Of a stretch of 14,583 nt of DNA, positions 1 to 11,368 are shown in pieces. A program made the position numbers and the translations under genes. The stretch is from Candidatus Hodarchaeaceae archaeon (lineage in GTDB: Archaea > Hadarchaeota > Hadarchaeia > Hadarchaeales > Hadarchaeaceae): positions 1 through 14,583 of the forward strand of contig JASEGJ010000025.1 of the NCBI GenBank assembly GCA_030018135.1, written 5' to 3'. The stretch's first letter is position 1; each line of letters opens with the position of its first letter. The notes under the pieces are model-generated. The model saw only the letters and a program-made list of their open reading frames with translations, did not search any database and was not told the origin of the DNA.

Positions 1-53
1 CCTGCGCAAGATTAGCTTTGACCATCAAGGCTTTTTAATTTTGCACACTCCTA

Positions 54-127
54 TTTGTTATAAATAAAAATTTGTTATAAATACAACAAAGATTTTATAT
101 ATGGGAAAATTGTTGTAAATATAACAA
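54..127 (+). promoter_or_regulatory. Promoter and palindromic operator of the orf88-cdc48 operon
   Basis: A TATA-like box (TTTTATATAT, 93-102) lies about 40 nt before the first ATG, putting the expected start site near 123. It is flanked by two copies of an imperfect 18-bp palindrome, TTGTTRTAAATAYAACAA, at 72-89 and 110-127. Each has TTGTT and AACAA arms around 8 bases. A third copy of the left part (TTGTTATAAATA) sits at 55-66, so 54-66 and 71-83 form a 17-nt-period direct repeat. The first full palindrome lies just upstream of the TATA/BRE region and the second over the predicted start site, as expected for a dimeric repressor that blocks TBP/TFB or polymerase. The regulator is not identifiable here. 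The repeats and palindromes are directly visible; the regulatory role is inference. Confidence 0.6.
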
Positions 128-137
128 AAGTGAGCAC

Positions 138-404
138 ATGAAGAAGATCCTCCTAGTCTGGGACGTCAAGAGCAAGGGCTCGCCAGCAACGCTCTTCTAC
201 CGCGCCCTCTGCGGTTACGATTACCCGACGAAGTCTGGCAAGAGCCACTCCAATGGGGTCCTCGACGAGATCCCCGACGGCGTCTGGGAATTCATAAACC
301 GTAGCACCCTGCTGATCGAGGAGGAGTACGCGAAGATGGTCGAAGAAATATTCAGGGAGTTCGGCAAACATTTGCTCTGGCACAGGTTCGAGGTGGAGGT
401 TTAG
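138..404 (+). CDS. Small conserved-looking archaeal protein of unknown function (88 aa)
   Basis: This 88-residue protein starts at an ATG 15 nt downstream of the predicted transcription start. It opens with a hydrophobic beta strand (MKKILLVWDV), then a basic, aromatic-rich stretch (LFYRALCGYDY), a Gly/Ser/Lys-rich loop, another predicted strand (STLLIEEEYA), an acidic amphipathic helix (residues about 62-75) and a final strand (WHRFEVEV). The pattern suggests a small ferredoxin-like alpha/beta fold loosely resembling Cas2-like proteins, but no catalytic motif is visible and there is no CRISPR array or cas gene nearby. There is no signal peptide or membrane segment. Its stop is 13 nt before the cdc48 ATG, with the cdc48 Shine-Dalgarno in the gap, so the two are almost certainly cotranscribed. 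A role as partner, adaptor or regulator of CDC48 is possible from position alone. Confidence 0.75.
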   Translation: MKKILLVWDVKSKGSPATLFYRALCGYDYPTKSGKSHSNGVLDEIPDGVWEFINRSTLLIEEEYAKMVEEIFREFGKHLLWHRFEVEV

Positions 405-417
405 GGAGGTGATTTGA

Positions 418-5433
<5,016 letters not shown>

Positions 5434-5435
5434 GC

Positions 5436-5470
5436 CTTTTAAGGGAAAGCCGCAGAGTTAAGGCGGAGGT
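5436..5470 (+). promoter_or_regulatory. Candidate promoter and Shine-Dalgarno of the PRC-barrel gene
   Basis: CCTTTTAAGG (5436-5445) is TATA-like and centred 38 nt before the TTG start, the same distance seen at the other promoters in this window. A GGAGGT Shine-Dalgarno follows at 5465-5470, 7 nt before TTG. The predicted transcript start falls close to the Shine-Dalgarno. The gene could also be read through from cdc48, whose stop is only 44 nt away. Confidence 0.4.
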
Positions 5471-5477
5471 CAAAAAC

Positions 5478-5801
5478 TTGGCGCAAATTTTCGCGAGCAG
5501 TTTGCGCGGCATGAACGTCCTCACCGATAGGGGTCTGCAGGTTGGGCGGCTTTACGACATGCTCGTCGACGAGGAAAACGGCAGGATCCTTTCGCTTGTG
5601 GTTAAATCCGTGACCAAGGAAACGCTCGAGAACCTCCCAAAGGACAGCAGCGGTAATGCCCTGTTGCCGTTTAGCTCGGTCATGGCAATTCGCGATCACA
5701 TCATCGTCAATGAGCGGGTTCTGATGATCCAGCAGCTCAAGCAGCAGCCGCCCCAAAAATCGACCGCGGAGCCAACGTTCGGCGAGCCACCGCTGCTGTG
5801 A
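5478..5801 (+). CDS. PRC-barrel domain protein
   Basis: A 107-aa protein whose residues about 3-80 match the archaeal PRC-barrel pattern: an N-terminal segment with L-R-G-M-N-V, the strand G-L-Q-V-G-R-L-Y-D, D-E-E-N-G-R-I-L-S-L-V-V, then L-P-F-S-S-V-M-A-I-R-D-H-I-I-V. The tail (about 85-107) is Gln/Pro/Lys-rich and probably disordered. PRC barrels are small protein-interaction domains; in haloarchaea some (CdpB proteins) act in cell division with FtsZ/SepF, but nothing here proves that role. The TTG start is chosen because a GGAGGT lies 7 nt upstream; the alternative in-frame ATG at 5511 would remove the first strand and has no such site. The stop codon abuts the stop of the convergent metallophosphoesterase gene with no spacer. 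Confidence 0.85.
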   Translation: MAQIFASSLRGMNVLTDRGLQVGRLYDMLVDEENGRILSLVVKSVTKETLENLPKDSSGNALLPFSSVMAIRDHIIVNERVLMIQQLKQQPPQKSTAEPTFGEPPLL

Positions 5802-6488
5802 TCACCACCCGAAGTGTAACCTAATCGCAAGCTCGCTCGGCAGACCCGCGGCCTCTATCTTTTTGGCCGTGCGCTCGATTTCGTACTCAACTCTCTCTTG
5901 CTTGACGCCTACTTCATCATCTATCGACAGAAGCATATAGCTCGCGCGGGCATCTCGGTCGCGGGGCTGCCCAATTCCTCCGGGGTTCAGGATGAGCTTG
6001 CCTTGGATGGTGCGCCGCATAGGCACATGGGTATGGCCCAGCACTATGATGTCCGCATTGACATCTCGCGTTAGTTCGACGAGCTCGCGGTTTGACAGGT
6101 CCGGAAAAACATATTCGAAGAGGGGGTCCCGCGGGCTCCCGTGGACCACGTAGATGACTTTATCACCACAGGTGAGCTTCAGTTGCTCCGGCAAGCCGCG
6201 GAGGTACCTGGTATTATCATCTTGCATGTTGTCCGCGGTCCAGAGCACGGCGCGGGCGGCGCTCGGGTTGAACCCGGCCACATCTCGCGTTATCGCGCCG
6301 TAGTCGTGGTTGCCCATGACTGTTTGGATGCCCCTTGACCTGGCGAGGGCGATTACCTCATTCGGCTCCGCGGCATAGCCGACGAGGTCGCCAGCACAGA
6401 TCAGCTTGTCAACTTTCGGCATGTGCTTGAGCACCGCTTGAAATGCCGCAAGGTTTGAGTGCACATCAGCTATTACTCCGATTTTCAC
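5802..6488 (-). CDS. YfcE/MJ0936-type metallophosphoesterase
   Basis: A 228-aa calcineurin-like phosphoesterase. Metal-site motifs are all present: D8-x-H10 (ADVHSN), G-D34 (AGDLVGY), G-N60-H61-D (MGNHDYG), H116 (VVHGSP) and G-H152-x-H154 (LGHTHVP), followed by the family's NPGGIGQPRDRD. Such enzymes hydrolyse phosphodiesters or phosphomonoesters with two divalent metals; the natural substrate cannot be read from sequence. I start it at GTG 6488, giving the standard V-K-I-G-V-I-A-D-V-H opening. The frame stays open upstream to an ATG at 6566, but the extra 26 residues are Cys/aromatic-rich and lie over the promoter. A GGTGG sequence lies just before the GTG. It is the last gene of the minus-strand cluster, with its own likely TATA box. 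Confidence 0.9.
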   Translation of the reverse strand: MKIGVIADVHSNLAAFQAVLKHMPKVDKLICAGDLVGYAAEPNEVIALARSRGIQTVMGNHDYGAITRDVAGFNPSAARAVLWTADNMQDDNTRYLRGLPEQLKLTCGDKVIYVVHGSPRDPLFEYVFPDLSNRELVELTRDVNADIIVLGHTHVPMRRTIQGKLILNPGGIGQPRDRDARASYMLLSIDDEVGVKQERVEYEIERTAKKIEAAGLPSELAIRLHFGW

Positions 6489-6499
6489 TGGACCACCGT

Positions 6500-6529
6500 T
6501 TTGCAAAATGCACGACTTTAGATAAAAGC
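6500..6529 (-). promoter_or_regulatory. Candidate promoter of the metallophosphoesterase gene
   Basis: On the minus strand GCTTTTATC (6529-6521) is a TATA-like box centred about 37 nt before the chosen GTG start (6488). That places the transcript start near 6500 and gives a leader of about 12 nt. The 96-nt gap 6489-6584 between the HAD gene and this gene is AT-rich and holds nothing else I can identify. Confidence 0.35.
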
Positions 6530-6584
6530 ATGCATAAATTAAACTAAGTTTCCTTAAATGAAACAAAATTAACTTGGCAAAAGG

Positions 6585-7275
6585 TCAGCGGTGGAGCTCC
6601 AGTATTTTGGCTATCGCCTCAGCGACGCCCCTTCCGTAGGGCTCCGCTGTGACATGGGTGCAGACCTTTTTTTACCGCCTCGTCGGAGTTCGCCACGGCA
6701 AAGCTGAGCCCTGCGACCTCGAGCATTTCGATATCGTTCAGCGCATCGCCGATCGCCGCCATTTCAGCCGTGGCTATGCCGAGCAGCGAGGCGACCTTGC
6801 GCAGAGCATCCCCCTTGTTTACGTACGGGTTCTTGATGTGGATCGCGAAGCCCGAGTCCACCGCCGCCAACTCCAACCCCTCGCGGCGGAAGACGTCCAT
6901 CGCCTGCTCAGCGGTTATCCCGCGCTCGAGCGTCAGGCCGGTGAGGCGCATGCTCGAGCTCCTAGTCTGCCGCAGGGCGCCGAACGCCCGTTCAAGCGCG
7001 GCCAGCCCGCGATCCGCCTCTACCCTGTCGCCGAGCAGGTGCTCGCGCCCGCTGGTGCGGTCAAATACCACCCCGCCATCCTCGGCGATGAGCGGGCCGG
7101 ATGTGCCGAGCAGCGTCGCAGCCGCCTCGGCGAAGCACAGCGGATTGCCCGTGGAGAGCACGACGGGCAAGCCCTCGTCCTCCGCCCTTCGAACCGCCTC
7201 AACTGCGGCCACATCGAGCCTTCTGTTTCTGAACGTCATGGTACCGTCGATATCGATGGCTACAGCCCTGATCAA
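6585..7275 (-). pseudogene. Archaeal phosphoglycolate phosphatase-like HAD gene, frameshifted at an A7 tract
   Basis: HAD-superfamily phosphatase of the archaeal phosphoglycolate phosphatase type (clearing 2-phosphoglycolate or a related small phosphate). Motif I is D8-I-D10-G-T, motif II V-V-L-S41-T-G-N, the motif III lysine is K154 (NKGDALRKV), motif IV is G-D177-A-L-N-D181; the cap lies between. The continuous frame ends early with an unrelated tail (...GLHPCHSGALRKGRR, stop at 6619). The normal C-terminus (THVTAEPYGRGVAEAIAKIL) is encoded in the next frame and ends at a TGA at 6585-6587. The switch point is a run of seven A on the minus strand (T7 at 6667-6673). Dropping one A restores a 229-aa protein of usual size. 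It starts at TTG 7275, 13 nt after the radA stop; no strong Shine-Dalgarno is seen. This may be a sequencing error, a real mutation or slippage; catalytic residues all precede the shift. Confidence 0.85.
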
Positions 7276-7288
7276 AGTTTCAACCCGG

Positions 7289-8257
7289 TTAGTCCCTGAT
7301 GCCCTGTTCGGTGATGACGAAAATGGACTCGCCCTCCGGCAAGTTAGGGCTGTCGACCACGCGCGCGATGCGCCTGCCCCCCTTGGACTTTCGCAGGTAG
7401 ACGCGCGTCGTAGCCGAGTGTCCGAGCACGTGTCCGCCGATCGGCCGCGTCGGATCACCGAAGAACAGGTCAGGTCTCGCCTGCACTTGGTTCGTCACAA
7501 ATACTGCGATGTCCTTCAGGTCAGCTATCCGGTGAAGGGTCAGCAGGTGCCTCGCGAGCTTCTGCTGTCTATCAGCCAAAGTTCCCCTCCCCACGAACTC
7601 GGCTCGGAAGTGGGAGGTCAGCGAATCGACCACAAGGAGCCGCACCCCCTCCTTCCCGATTATCTCCTCGGCCTTCTCCGCTATCAGCAGCTGTTGGTCT
7701 GTATTATACGACCTGGCGACCAAGATGTTCCGAAGCGCATCCGTCGGGTTGAGCCCAGCCCCGGCCGCCATATCCAGGATCCGCTCGGGCCTAAAGGTGT
7801 TCTCGGTGTCTATGAAGACCGCCTTGCCGCTCAGGCCCCCCTGCTCGGGCGGGAGCTGCACGTTCACGCAGAGCTGGTGGGCCAGCTGGCTCTTGCCCGA
7901 GCCGAACTCCCCGAAGACCTCGGTGATTGCCCTTGTCTCGATGCCCCCCCCGAGCAAATTATCGAGCTGCTTGCCGCCGGTGGTTATCCAGCCTATTGTC
8001 TTCCTGCGCTCCAAGACCTTATCTGCCGTTACGAAGGTTCCAATCTCCGCCGCCTTTTTCGCGGCTTCGATGATCTTCTTCGCCTGAGATTCCCCGATCT
8101 CGGCCGCCTCGCGGAGCTCAGCCACAGTCGCGACGGCAATCGACTCAACGGTGCCGTAACCGGCCTCGCGGAGCTTCTCGGCGGTTGCCTCACCGACCCC
8201 GGGCAGTCCCTCGATCGATATTCCCTTCCCCCCGGCCAAACTTGCGCCTCCGTTCAT
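7289..8257 (-). CDS. radA: RadA recombinase
   Basis: RadA, the archaeal RecA/Rad51 homologue that forms filaments on single-stranded DNA and catalyses strand exchange. At 322 aa it is family length. Residues about 14-70 form the helix-hairpin-helix N-domain ([15 protein letters not shown]); the polymerisation motif is around F75 ([12 protein letters not shown]). Walker A is G116-S123 (GEFGSGKS) and Walker B 207-211 (LLVVD). Loops L1 ([15 protein letters not shown]) and L2 ([14 protein letters not shown] to GGHVLGHS) are intact. No intein is present here, although RadA is a common archaeal intein host. The ATG at 8257 has no good Shine-Dalgarno. A TTG at 8239 (codon 7) is preceded by GGAGG at a 7-nt spacing and may be the real start, giving 316 aa. 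It sits 10 nt after the RPA stop, so the two are cotranscribed. Confidence 0.97.
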   Translation of the reverse strand: MNGGASLAGGKGISIEGLPGVGEATAEKLREAGYGTVESIAVATVAELREAAEIGESQAKKIIEAAKKAAEIGTFVTADKVLERRKTIGWITTGGKQLDNLLGGGIETRAITEVFGEFGSGKSQLAHQLCVNVQLPPEQGGLSGKAVFIDTENTFRPERILDMAAGAGLNPTDALRNILVARSYNTDQQLLIAEKAEEIIGKEGVRLLVVDSLTSHFRAEFVGRGTLADRQQKLARHLLTLHRIADLKDIAVFVTNQVQARPDLFFGDPTRPIGGHVLGHSATTRVYLRKSKGGRRIARVVDSPNLPEGESIFVITEQGIRD

Positions 8258-8267
8258 TTTTCGATTT

Positions 8268-10331
8268 TCATGCTTTTATTCTTTCCAGTAGTTCGCGCGC
8301 TTCCTGTTTTGGATCTGACGGCTGCACATCATCAACCCTGAGCTCAAGTTGGCCGAAGTACTTATCGTACCTGGTGGTCCCGACGAGGATGATCTCCCGG
8401 CCGATCAAACTGAACCTATTGTAAAGCTCAATCAAGTCGGGAGTTTTTTTGAACTGCTCGAACAACTGCTGCGCGCTCATGTTCAGGAGCCTCTCCGCGG
8501 CCTTCCCGAAGAGCGCGGCGCGGATGTTGCCCGTACCGTCGTCCACCACGAAGCTCAGCACCGCGCGATGTTCCGGCGTCACGACCTTCCCGCACTCCTC
8601 GCACAACAAACTCGTATCCACGCTCCCGAGGCTTCGGCCGCACGAGGGGCAGACATCGAACAACGGACGCCTGTGAAATACTCGCACGATCGTGCCGCGC
8701 ACTTGGATGTGCATGCCCTCCTTTTGGAGCGAGCCGATGTCGACGCGCTCCGGCTTGGCAACGACCATCGCGAGCACATCAGCGGGGGGGAGCTCTTCGA
8801 CCACGGCCGGGTTGACCTCGAGACGACCCTGTTTGCCGAGGTGGATTTCAGTTTGCCCAAAGAGCCCGACCGTGCTATAACAATTGACGAGTTTTACGAC
8901 ATCGCCCGCTTTGATCCCCTCGACCTGCTCGGCATGCTCCTGCCACACCGATGCCCCAGCGGTGCCGGTCTCGTCCCCCACCACGAGGGTTGCGACCTTC
9001 CCCCTGCTTCCGTCGGCGCGCGTGAACTCCCGCGGCCCTGCCACCTCCACGACCCTGCCGACCACCTCGAGTGCGTCCATGCCGGGCTCGACCTCGCCTA
9101 CCGCTATTGGACTTGGTTCAAGCTCGCCGACCGTCATGCCGGCCGGGTTGATTTCGACCCGAGCGGCTCGGCCGATGTGGACCTCGGGCCTGCCAGCTAG
9201 GCCCGGGCGCGCGTAAGCGTTGCGCACGAGCACCACTTCACCCGGCGATAGCCTTTGTGCGAGCTCGACAGCGCCGTCCCAAAATGAGGCGCGGATGGTT
9301 CCGGTTTCGTCTGCCAAAATTGCGCTTGCTACCCGCCCCACCGTGCCGTCATCGCGCTTGAACTCCTGCGGTTGGAATTTGCGCCTCACCCTGCCGACGA
9401 AATCGAGCGTCTGCATATCCGCCTCGATCTCCTCAACCTTCAACAGCCGTTCCTTCAGTTCCGGGAGTTCCGCGACCTCCGCATCCGGCGGGTTGAGCAA
9501 TATGCGCCCTCGCCATCCGAGGTGGAGTTCGGGCTTCTCGCGCAACCCTGGCCGCACGTAAGCATTTTCCAGCTTTATCACGTCGCCGCGCCTGACGTTC
9601 CGCACGGACTCCGCCTTCTCGTCCCACAGCGAGGCGCGCACGCTACCGGTTGAATCCATCAGCATGAGTGACGCGACCCTTCCAGTCGAGCCGTCGGGGC
9701 GCTCGAACGTTCGGGGCTCGCTCACGGCGACGACTCGGCCGAGCACGTCGACATCCGCAAGATCCGGCCGAAGGTCCGCAATTTTGACCCTCGCCTCCTC
9801 CAGCGGTGGCAGGTCGGCCGCGCGGGGGTCGTCCGGGTTGAGGATCACCGAACTGCGCTGGCCGGCGTTGAGCTCGGGCTGCTGGTTGAGCCCTTGGCGC
9901 ACGTAGGCACCCTTGATCTGCACCGCAATCCCCTTTTGAATCTCGCCCATCTCGACGAGCGAAACCTTGTCGTCCCACAGCACGACTCGAACCTGCCCGG
10001 TTCGATCTTGGAGCAAAAGATTTGCCACGCGTCCCTGCGAGCCGTCCAAGCGCTGGAAGGCCCGCGGCTCGTAGACGCGGACGACGCGCCCGACGATGTC
10101 GACCCTCGACATCCCGGGGATCAAGTCCTCTATGCGCAGCTCCCTGACCTCCGGCTCCTTCCTCACCAGCTCGATGCCGAGCTCGCGCCCGACGATGATC
10201 GCGGCACCCTCGGTGGTAACGAAGCCGCTCAACTCCTCCTGCTTCTGCCGGATGCGAGCCATGAGTTCGTCGTGACTGATTCCCGTGCGCCCCAGTATCT
10301 CGCTGACCATCTGCTCAAAATTCATGCTCAT
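8268..10331 (-). CDS. rpa: Replication protein A, five OB folds and zinc finger (single-stranded DNA-binding protein)
   Basis: A 687-aa single-polypeptide archaeal RPA that coats single-stranded DNA in replication and repair. After an N-terminal helical region (1-60), four consecutive OB folds repeat at about 76-167, 191-282, 308-398 and 419-510. Each follows the pattern GRV...P..F.R.DG..G(R/K)VA....D.TG....(L/F/V)W and ends in a (V/I)..NP box. A fifth, more divergent OB (about 540-672) carries a C561-x2-C564 ... C577-x2-C580 zinc finger and [13 protein letters not shown]. The layout matches the large euryarchaeal RPA type. The ATG at 10331 is chosen because GGAGG (10342-10338) lies 6 nt upstream; the longer start at 10361 lacks one. 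Cotranscription with radA fits their joint role in homologous recombination. Confidence 0.95.
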   Translation of the reverse strand: MSMNFEQMVSEILGRTGISHDELMARIRQKQEELSGFVTTEGAAIIVGRELGIELVRKEPEVRELRIEDLIPGMSRVDIVGRVVRVYEPRAFQRLDGSQGRVANLLLQDRTGQVRVVLWDDKVSLVEMGEIQKGIAVQIKGAYVRQGLNQQPELNAGQRSSVILNPDDPRAADLPPLEEARVKIADLRPDLADVDVLGRVVAVSEPRTFERPDGSTGRVASLMLMDSTGSVRASLWDEKAESVRNVRRGDVIKLENAYVRPGLREKPELHLGWRGRILLNPPDAEVAELPELKERLLKVEEIEADMQTLDFVGRVRRKFQPQEFKRDDGTVGRVASAILADETGTIRASFWDGAVELAQRLSPGEVVLVRNAYARPGLAGRPEVHIGRAARVEINPAGMTVGELEPSPIAVGEVEPGMDALEVVGRVVEVAGPREFTRADGSRGKVATLVVGDETGTAGASVWQEHAEQVEGIKAGDVVKLVNCYSTVGLFGQTEIHLGKQGRLEVNPAVVEELPPADVLAMVVAKPERVDIGSLQKEGMHIQVRGTIVRVFHRRPLFDVCPSCGRSLGSVDTSLLCEECGKVVTPEHRAVLSFVVDDGTGNIRAALFGKAAERLLNMSAQQLFEQFKKTPDLIELYNRFSLIGREIILVGTTRYDKYFGQLELRVDDVQPSDPKQEARELLERIKA

Positions 10332-10337
10332 GAGCAG

Positions 10338-10370
10338 CCTCCAAGGATGTTGCTGACTCATGCCTTAAAG
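10338..10370 (-). promoter_or_regulatory. Candidate promoter and Shine-Dalgarno of the rpa-radA-HAD operon
   Basis: CTTTAAGG on the minus strand (10370-10363) is a TATA-like element centred 36 nt before the rpa ATG. GGAGG (10342-10338) is the Shine-Dalgarno, 6 nt from ATG. Leader length would be about 10-12 nt, in line with the other genes of this window. The TATA match is only moderate. Confidence 0.4.
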
Positions 10371-10845
10371 AAGTTTGGGGGAGAGGTGGGTGAAAGTAAT
10401 GATGTCCATATTGGTTTATCCGACTATTTTCAAAAATTTGGCTGGCATAATAGTGTCGACCCTCCGTCGGATTTCTCCCATAGGAAATCTTTGTCCTCTT
10501 GATCAATTTTACTGCATTTGGGATGACCCTCGATACCTCTTGGCTGGGACCACCTTAGGGTTTACCATTTTCAGAAAGGCATCTAGCAGGTATCCCTGTA
10601 CGAAATTTTTCTCCTGAAAATCACGCGGGTTTCGTCGAGTTCATCTGCGGGGATTAAAAGCCTCAGCTCCCGCTTCCTCAGTAGATTCAAACTTTCCCCC
10701 CATGGCATTAAGAATCCTCCAACATTTATTTCAATACTACACTAGTCCGATTCAAACTTTTCTACTCTTTGCGATGGTTGCTAGATGACCATTGGTCTGA
10801 TAAGAAATTGACCCGCCGTTGATCCATTCTAAACCAAACTAAAAA
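10343..10845. other. Long intergenic region between divergent rpa and ferredoxin-oxidoreductase operons
   Basis: Outside the candidate small gene (10509-10708), no convincing coding frame, tRNA or repeat array is seen. It contains a 12-nt direct repeat GATTCAAACTTT at 10684-10695 and 10749-10760, and a short palindrome GACCA-T-TGGTC at 10787-10797 about 50 bp upstream of the next TATA box. Composition is more AT-rich than the flanking genes. Both flanking operons are transcribed away from it. Confidence 0.6.
10509..10708 (-). pseudogene. Possible small gene (41 aa, or 66 aa if one A is missing), unknown function
   Basis: Within the 545-nt gap between rpa and the ferredoxin operon, a minus-strand ATG at 10708 follows GGAGG (10720-10716) by 7 nt. 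It opens a 41-codon frame ending at TAG (10585-10583). The product starts MPWGESLNLLRKRELRLL, continues with an acidic patch (PADELDE) and TRVIFRRK, and reads like real protein. The end of the frame lies just past an A5 run (T5 at 10606-10610). Adding one A joins it to a second protein-like stretch (NFVQGYLLDAFLKMVNPKVV...) ending at TAA 10511-10509, for 66 aa in total. So it could be an intact 41-aa protein, a 66-aa gene with a homopolymer error, a decaying remnant, or chance. I recognise no family. The strong Shine-Dalgarno is the main support. Confidence 0.3.
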
Positions 10846-10846
10846 A

Positions 10847-10880
10847 CATATAAGCAAATTGAAACTATCCCACAAGGAGG
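10847..10880 (+). promoter_or_regulatory. Promoter and Shine-Dalgarno of the polyferredoxin-oxidoreductase operon
   Basis: CATATAAG (10847-10854) after an A-rich stretch is a good archaeal TATA box centred 38 nt before the ATG. AAGGAGG (10874-10880) is a strong Shine-Dalgarno 7 nt before ATG 10888. The predicted transcript start near 10874 leaves a very short leader. Confidence 0.6.
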
Positions 10881-10887
10881 TTGACGC

Positions 10888-11367
10888 ATGCCATACTTAT
10901 ACGGCGACCCGCTCAAGTGCACCGGCTGCCGCATCTGCGAGCTGTATTGCAGCCTCTGCCACGAGCGCGTCCTGAACCCCAAGAAGGCGCGCCTCAGGGT
11001 GGTGAGGATGGAGCCCGCGATCGACAAGCCGATAGCCTGCCGACAGTGCGCGGATCCGCCCTGCGCGAAGGTCTGCCCGACGAATGCGATCGCGCGCAAT
11101 GCAGCGGCCGACATGGTGGCCGTCGACGAGGCGAAATGCATAGGTTGCGGCACATGCGTCGAGGCCTGCCCATTTGGGGCGATCTGGTTGCATCCCGAGC
11201 GAAAGGTTGCGATAAAATGCGATCTTTGCGGGGCCTGCGTCCCGCGATGCCCGGTGGGTGCCCTGAGTATCGTGACGGGAGAGCAATTTGCAAATCGAAG
11301 GCGGGCTGAGCTGATTGCCCGCTTGAAGCCCATCATGCTGGAGCGGGTTCGGGTCCCGAGGGATTAA
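10888..11367 (+). CDS. Polyferredoxin electron-transfer subunit with four [4Fe-4S] sites
   Basis: A 159-aa iron-sulfur protein with 16 ligand cysteines in four groups: C11/14/17/21 (plus a spare C24), C51/54/59/63 (CRQCADPPCAKVCP), C84/87/90/94 (CIGCGTCVEACP) and C111/114/117/121 (CDLCGACVPRCP). This is the HycB/DmsB-like pattern for four [4Fe-4S] clusters. It has no signal peptide or membrane span, so it is cytoplasmic. The stop is one base before the start of the downstream tungsten oxidoreductase, so translation is probably coupled. A similar small polyferredoxin accompanies the catalytic subunit in Pyrococcus WOR5 and in bacterial AorA-AorB systems. The likely role is therefore to carry electrons from the pterin enzyme to ferredoxin or another acceptor. 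The pairing is seen; the function is inferred by analogy. Confidence 0.9.
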   Translation: MPYLYGDPLKCTGCRICELYCSLCHERVLNPKKARLRVVRMEPAIDKPIACRQCADPPCAKVCPTNAIARNAAADMVAVDEAKCIGCGTCVEACPFGAIWLHPERKVAIKCDLCGACVPRCPVGALSIVTGEQFANRRRAELIARLKPIMLERVRVPRD

Positions 11368-11368
11368 A

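Noticed and set aside
54-89. AT-rich direct repeats that might start a CRISPR array or leader
   Set aside because: Only two and a half copies, 17-nt period with no spacers, and they sit on a promoter as palindromes; an operator explains them better.
6489-6566. 26-residue N-terminal extension of the metallophosphoesterase from ATG 6566
   Set aside because: The extension precedes the standard family opening, covers the likely promoter and has no Shine-Dalgarno; the GTG at 6488 fits better.
7276-7458. Upstream extension of the HAD gene into radA
   Set aside because: It overlaps the radA C-terminus and its translation is Arg/Ser-rich shadow sequence; the family starts at the TTG just before the R-A-V-A-I-D-I-D-G-T motif.
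6770-8341. Long + strand open frame of about 520 codons
   Set aside because: It runs antisense to radA and the HAD phosphatase, has low-complexity Ser/Pro/Arg composition and no family features; it is a shadow of GC-rich coding DNA.
10375-10617. 80-codon + strand frame in the intergenic region
   Set aside because: No Shine-Dalgarno at a useful distance and a translation without domain-like pattern; the minus-strand candidate at 10708 has better start signals.
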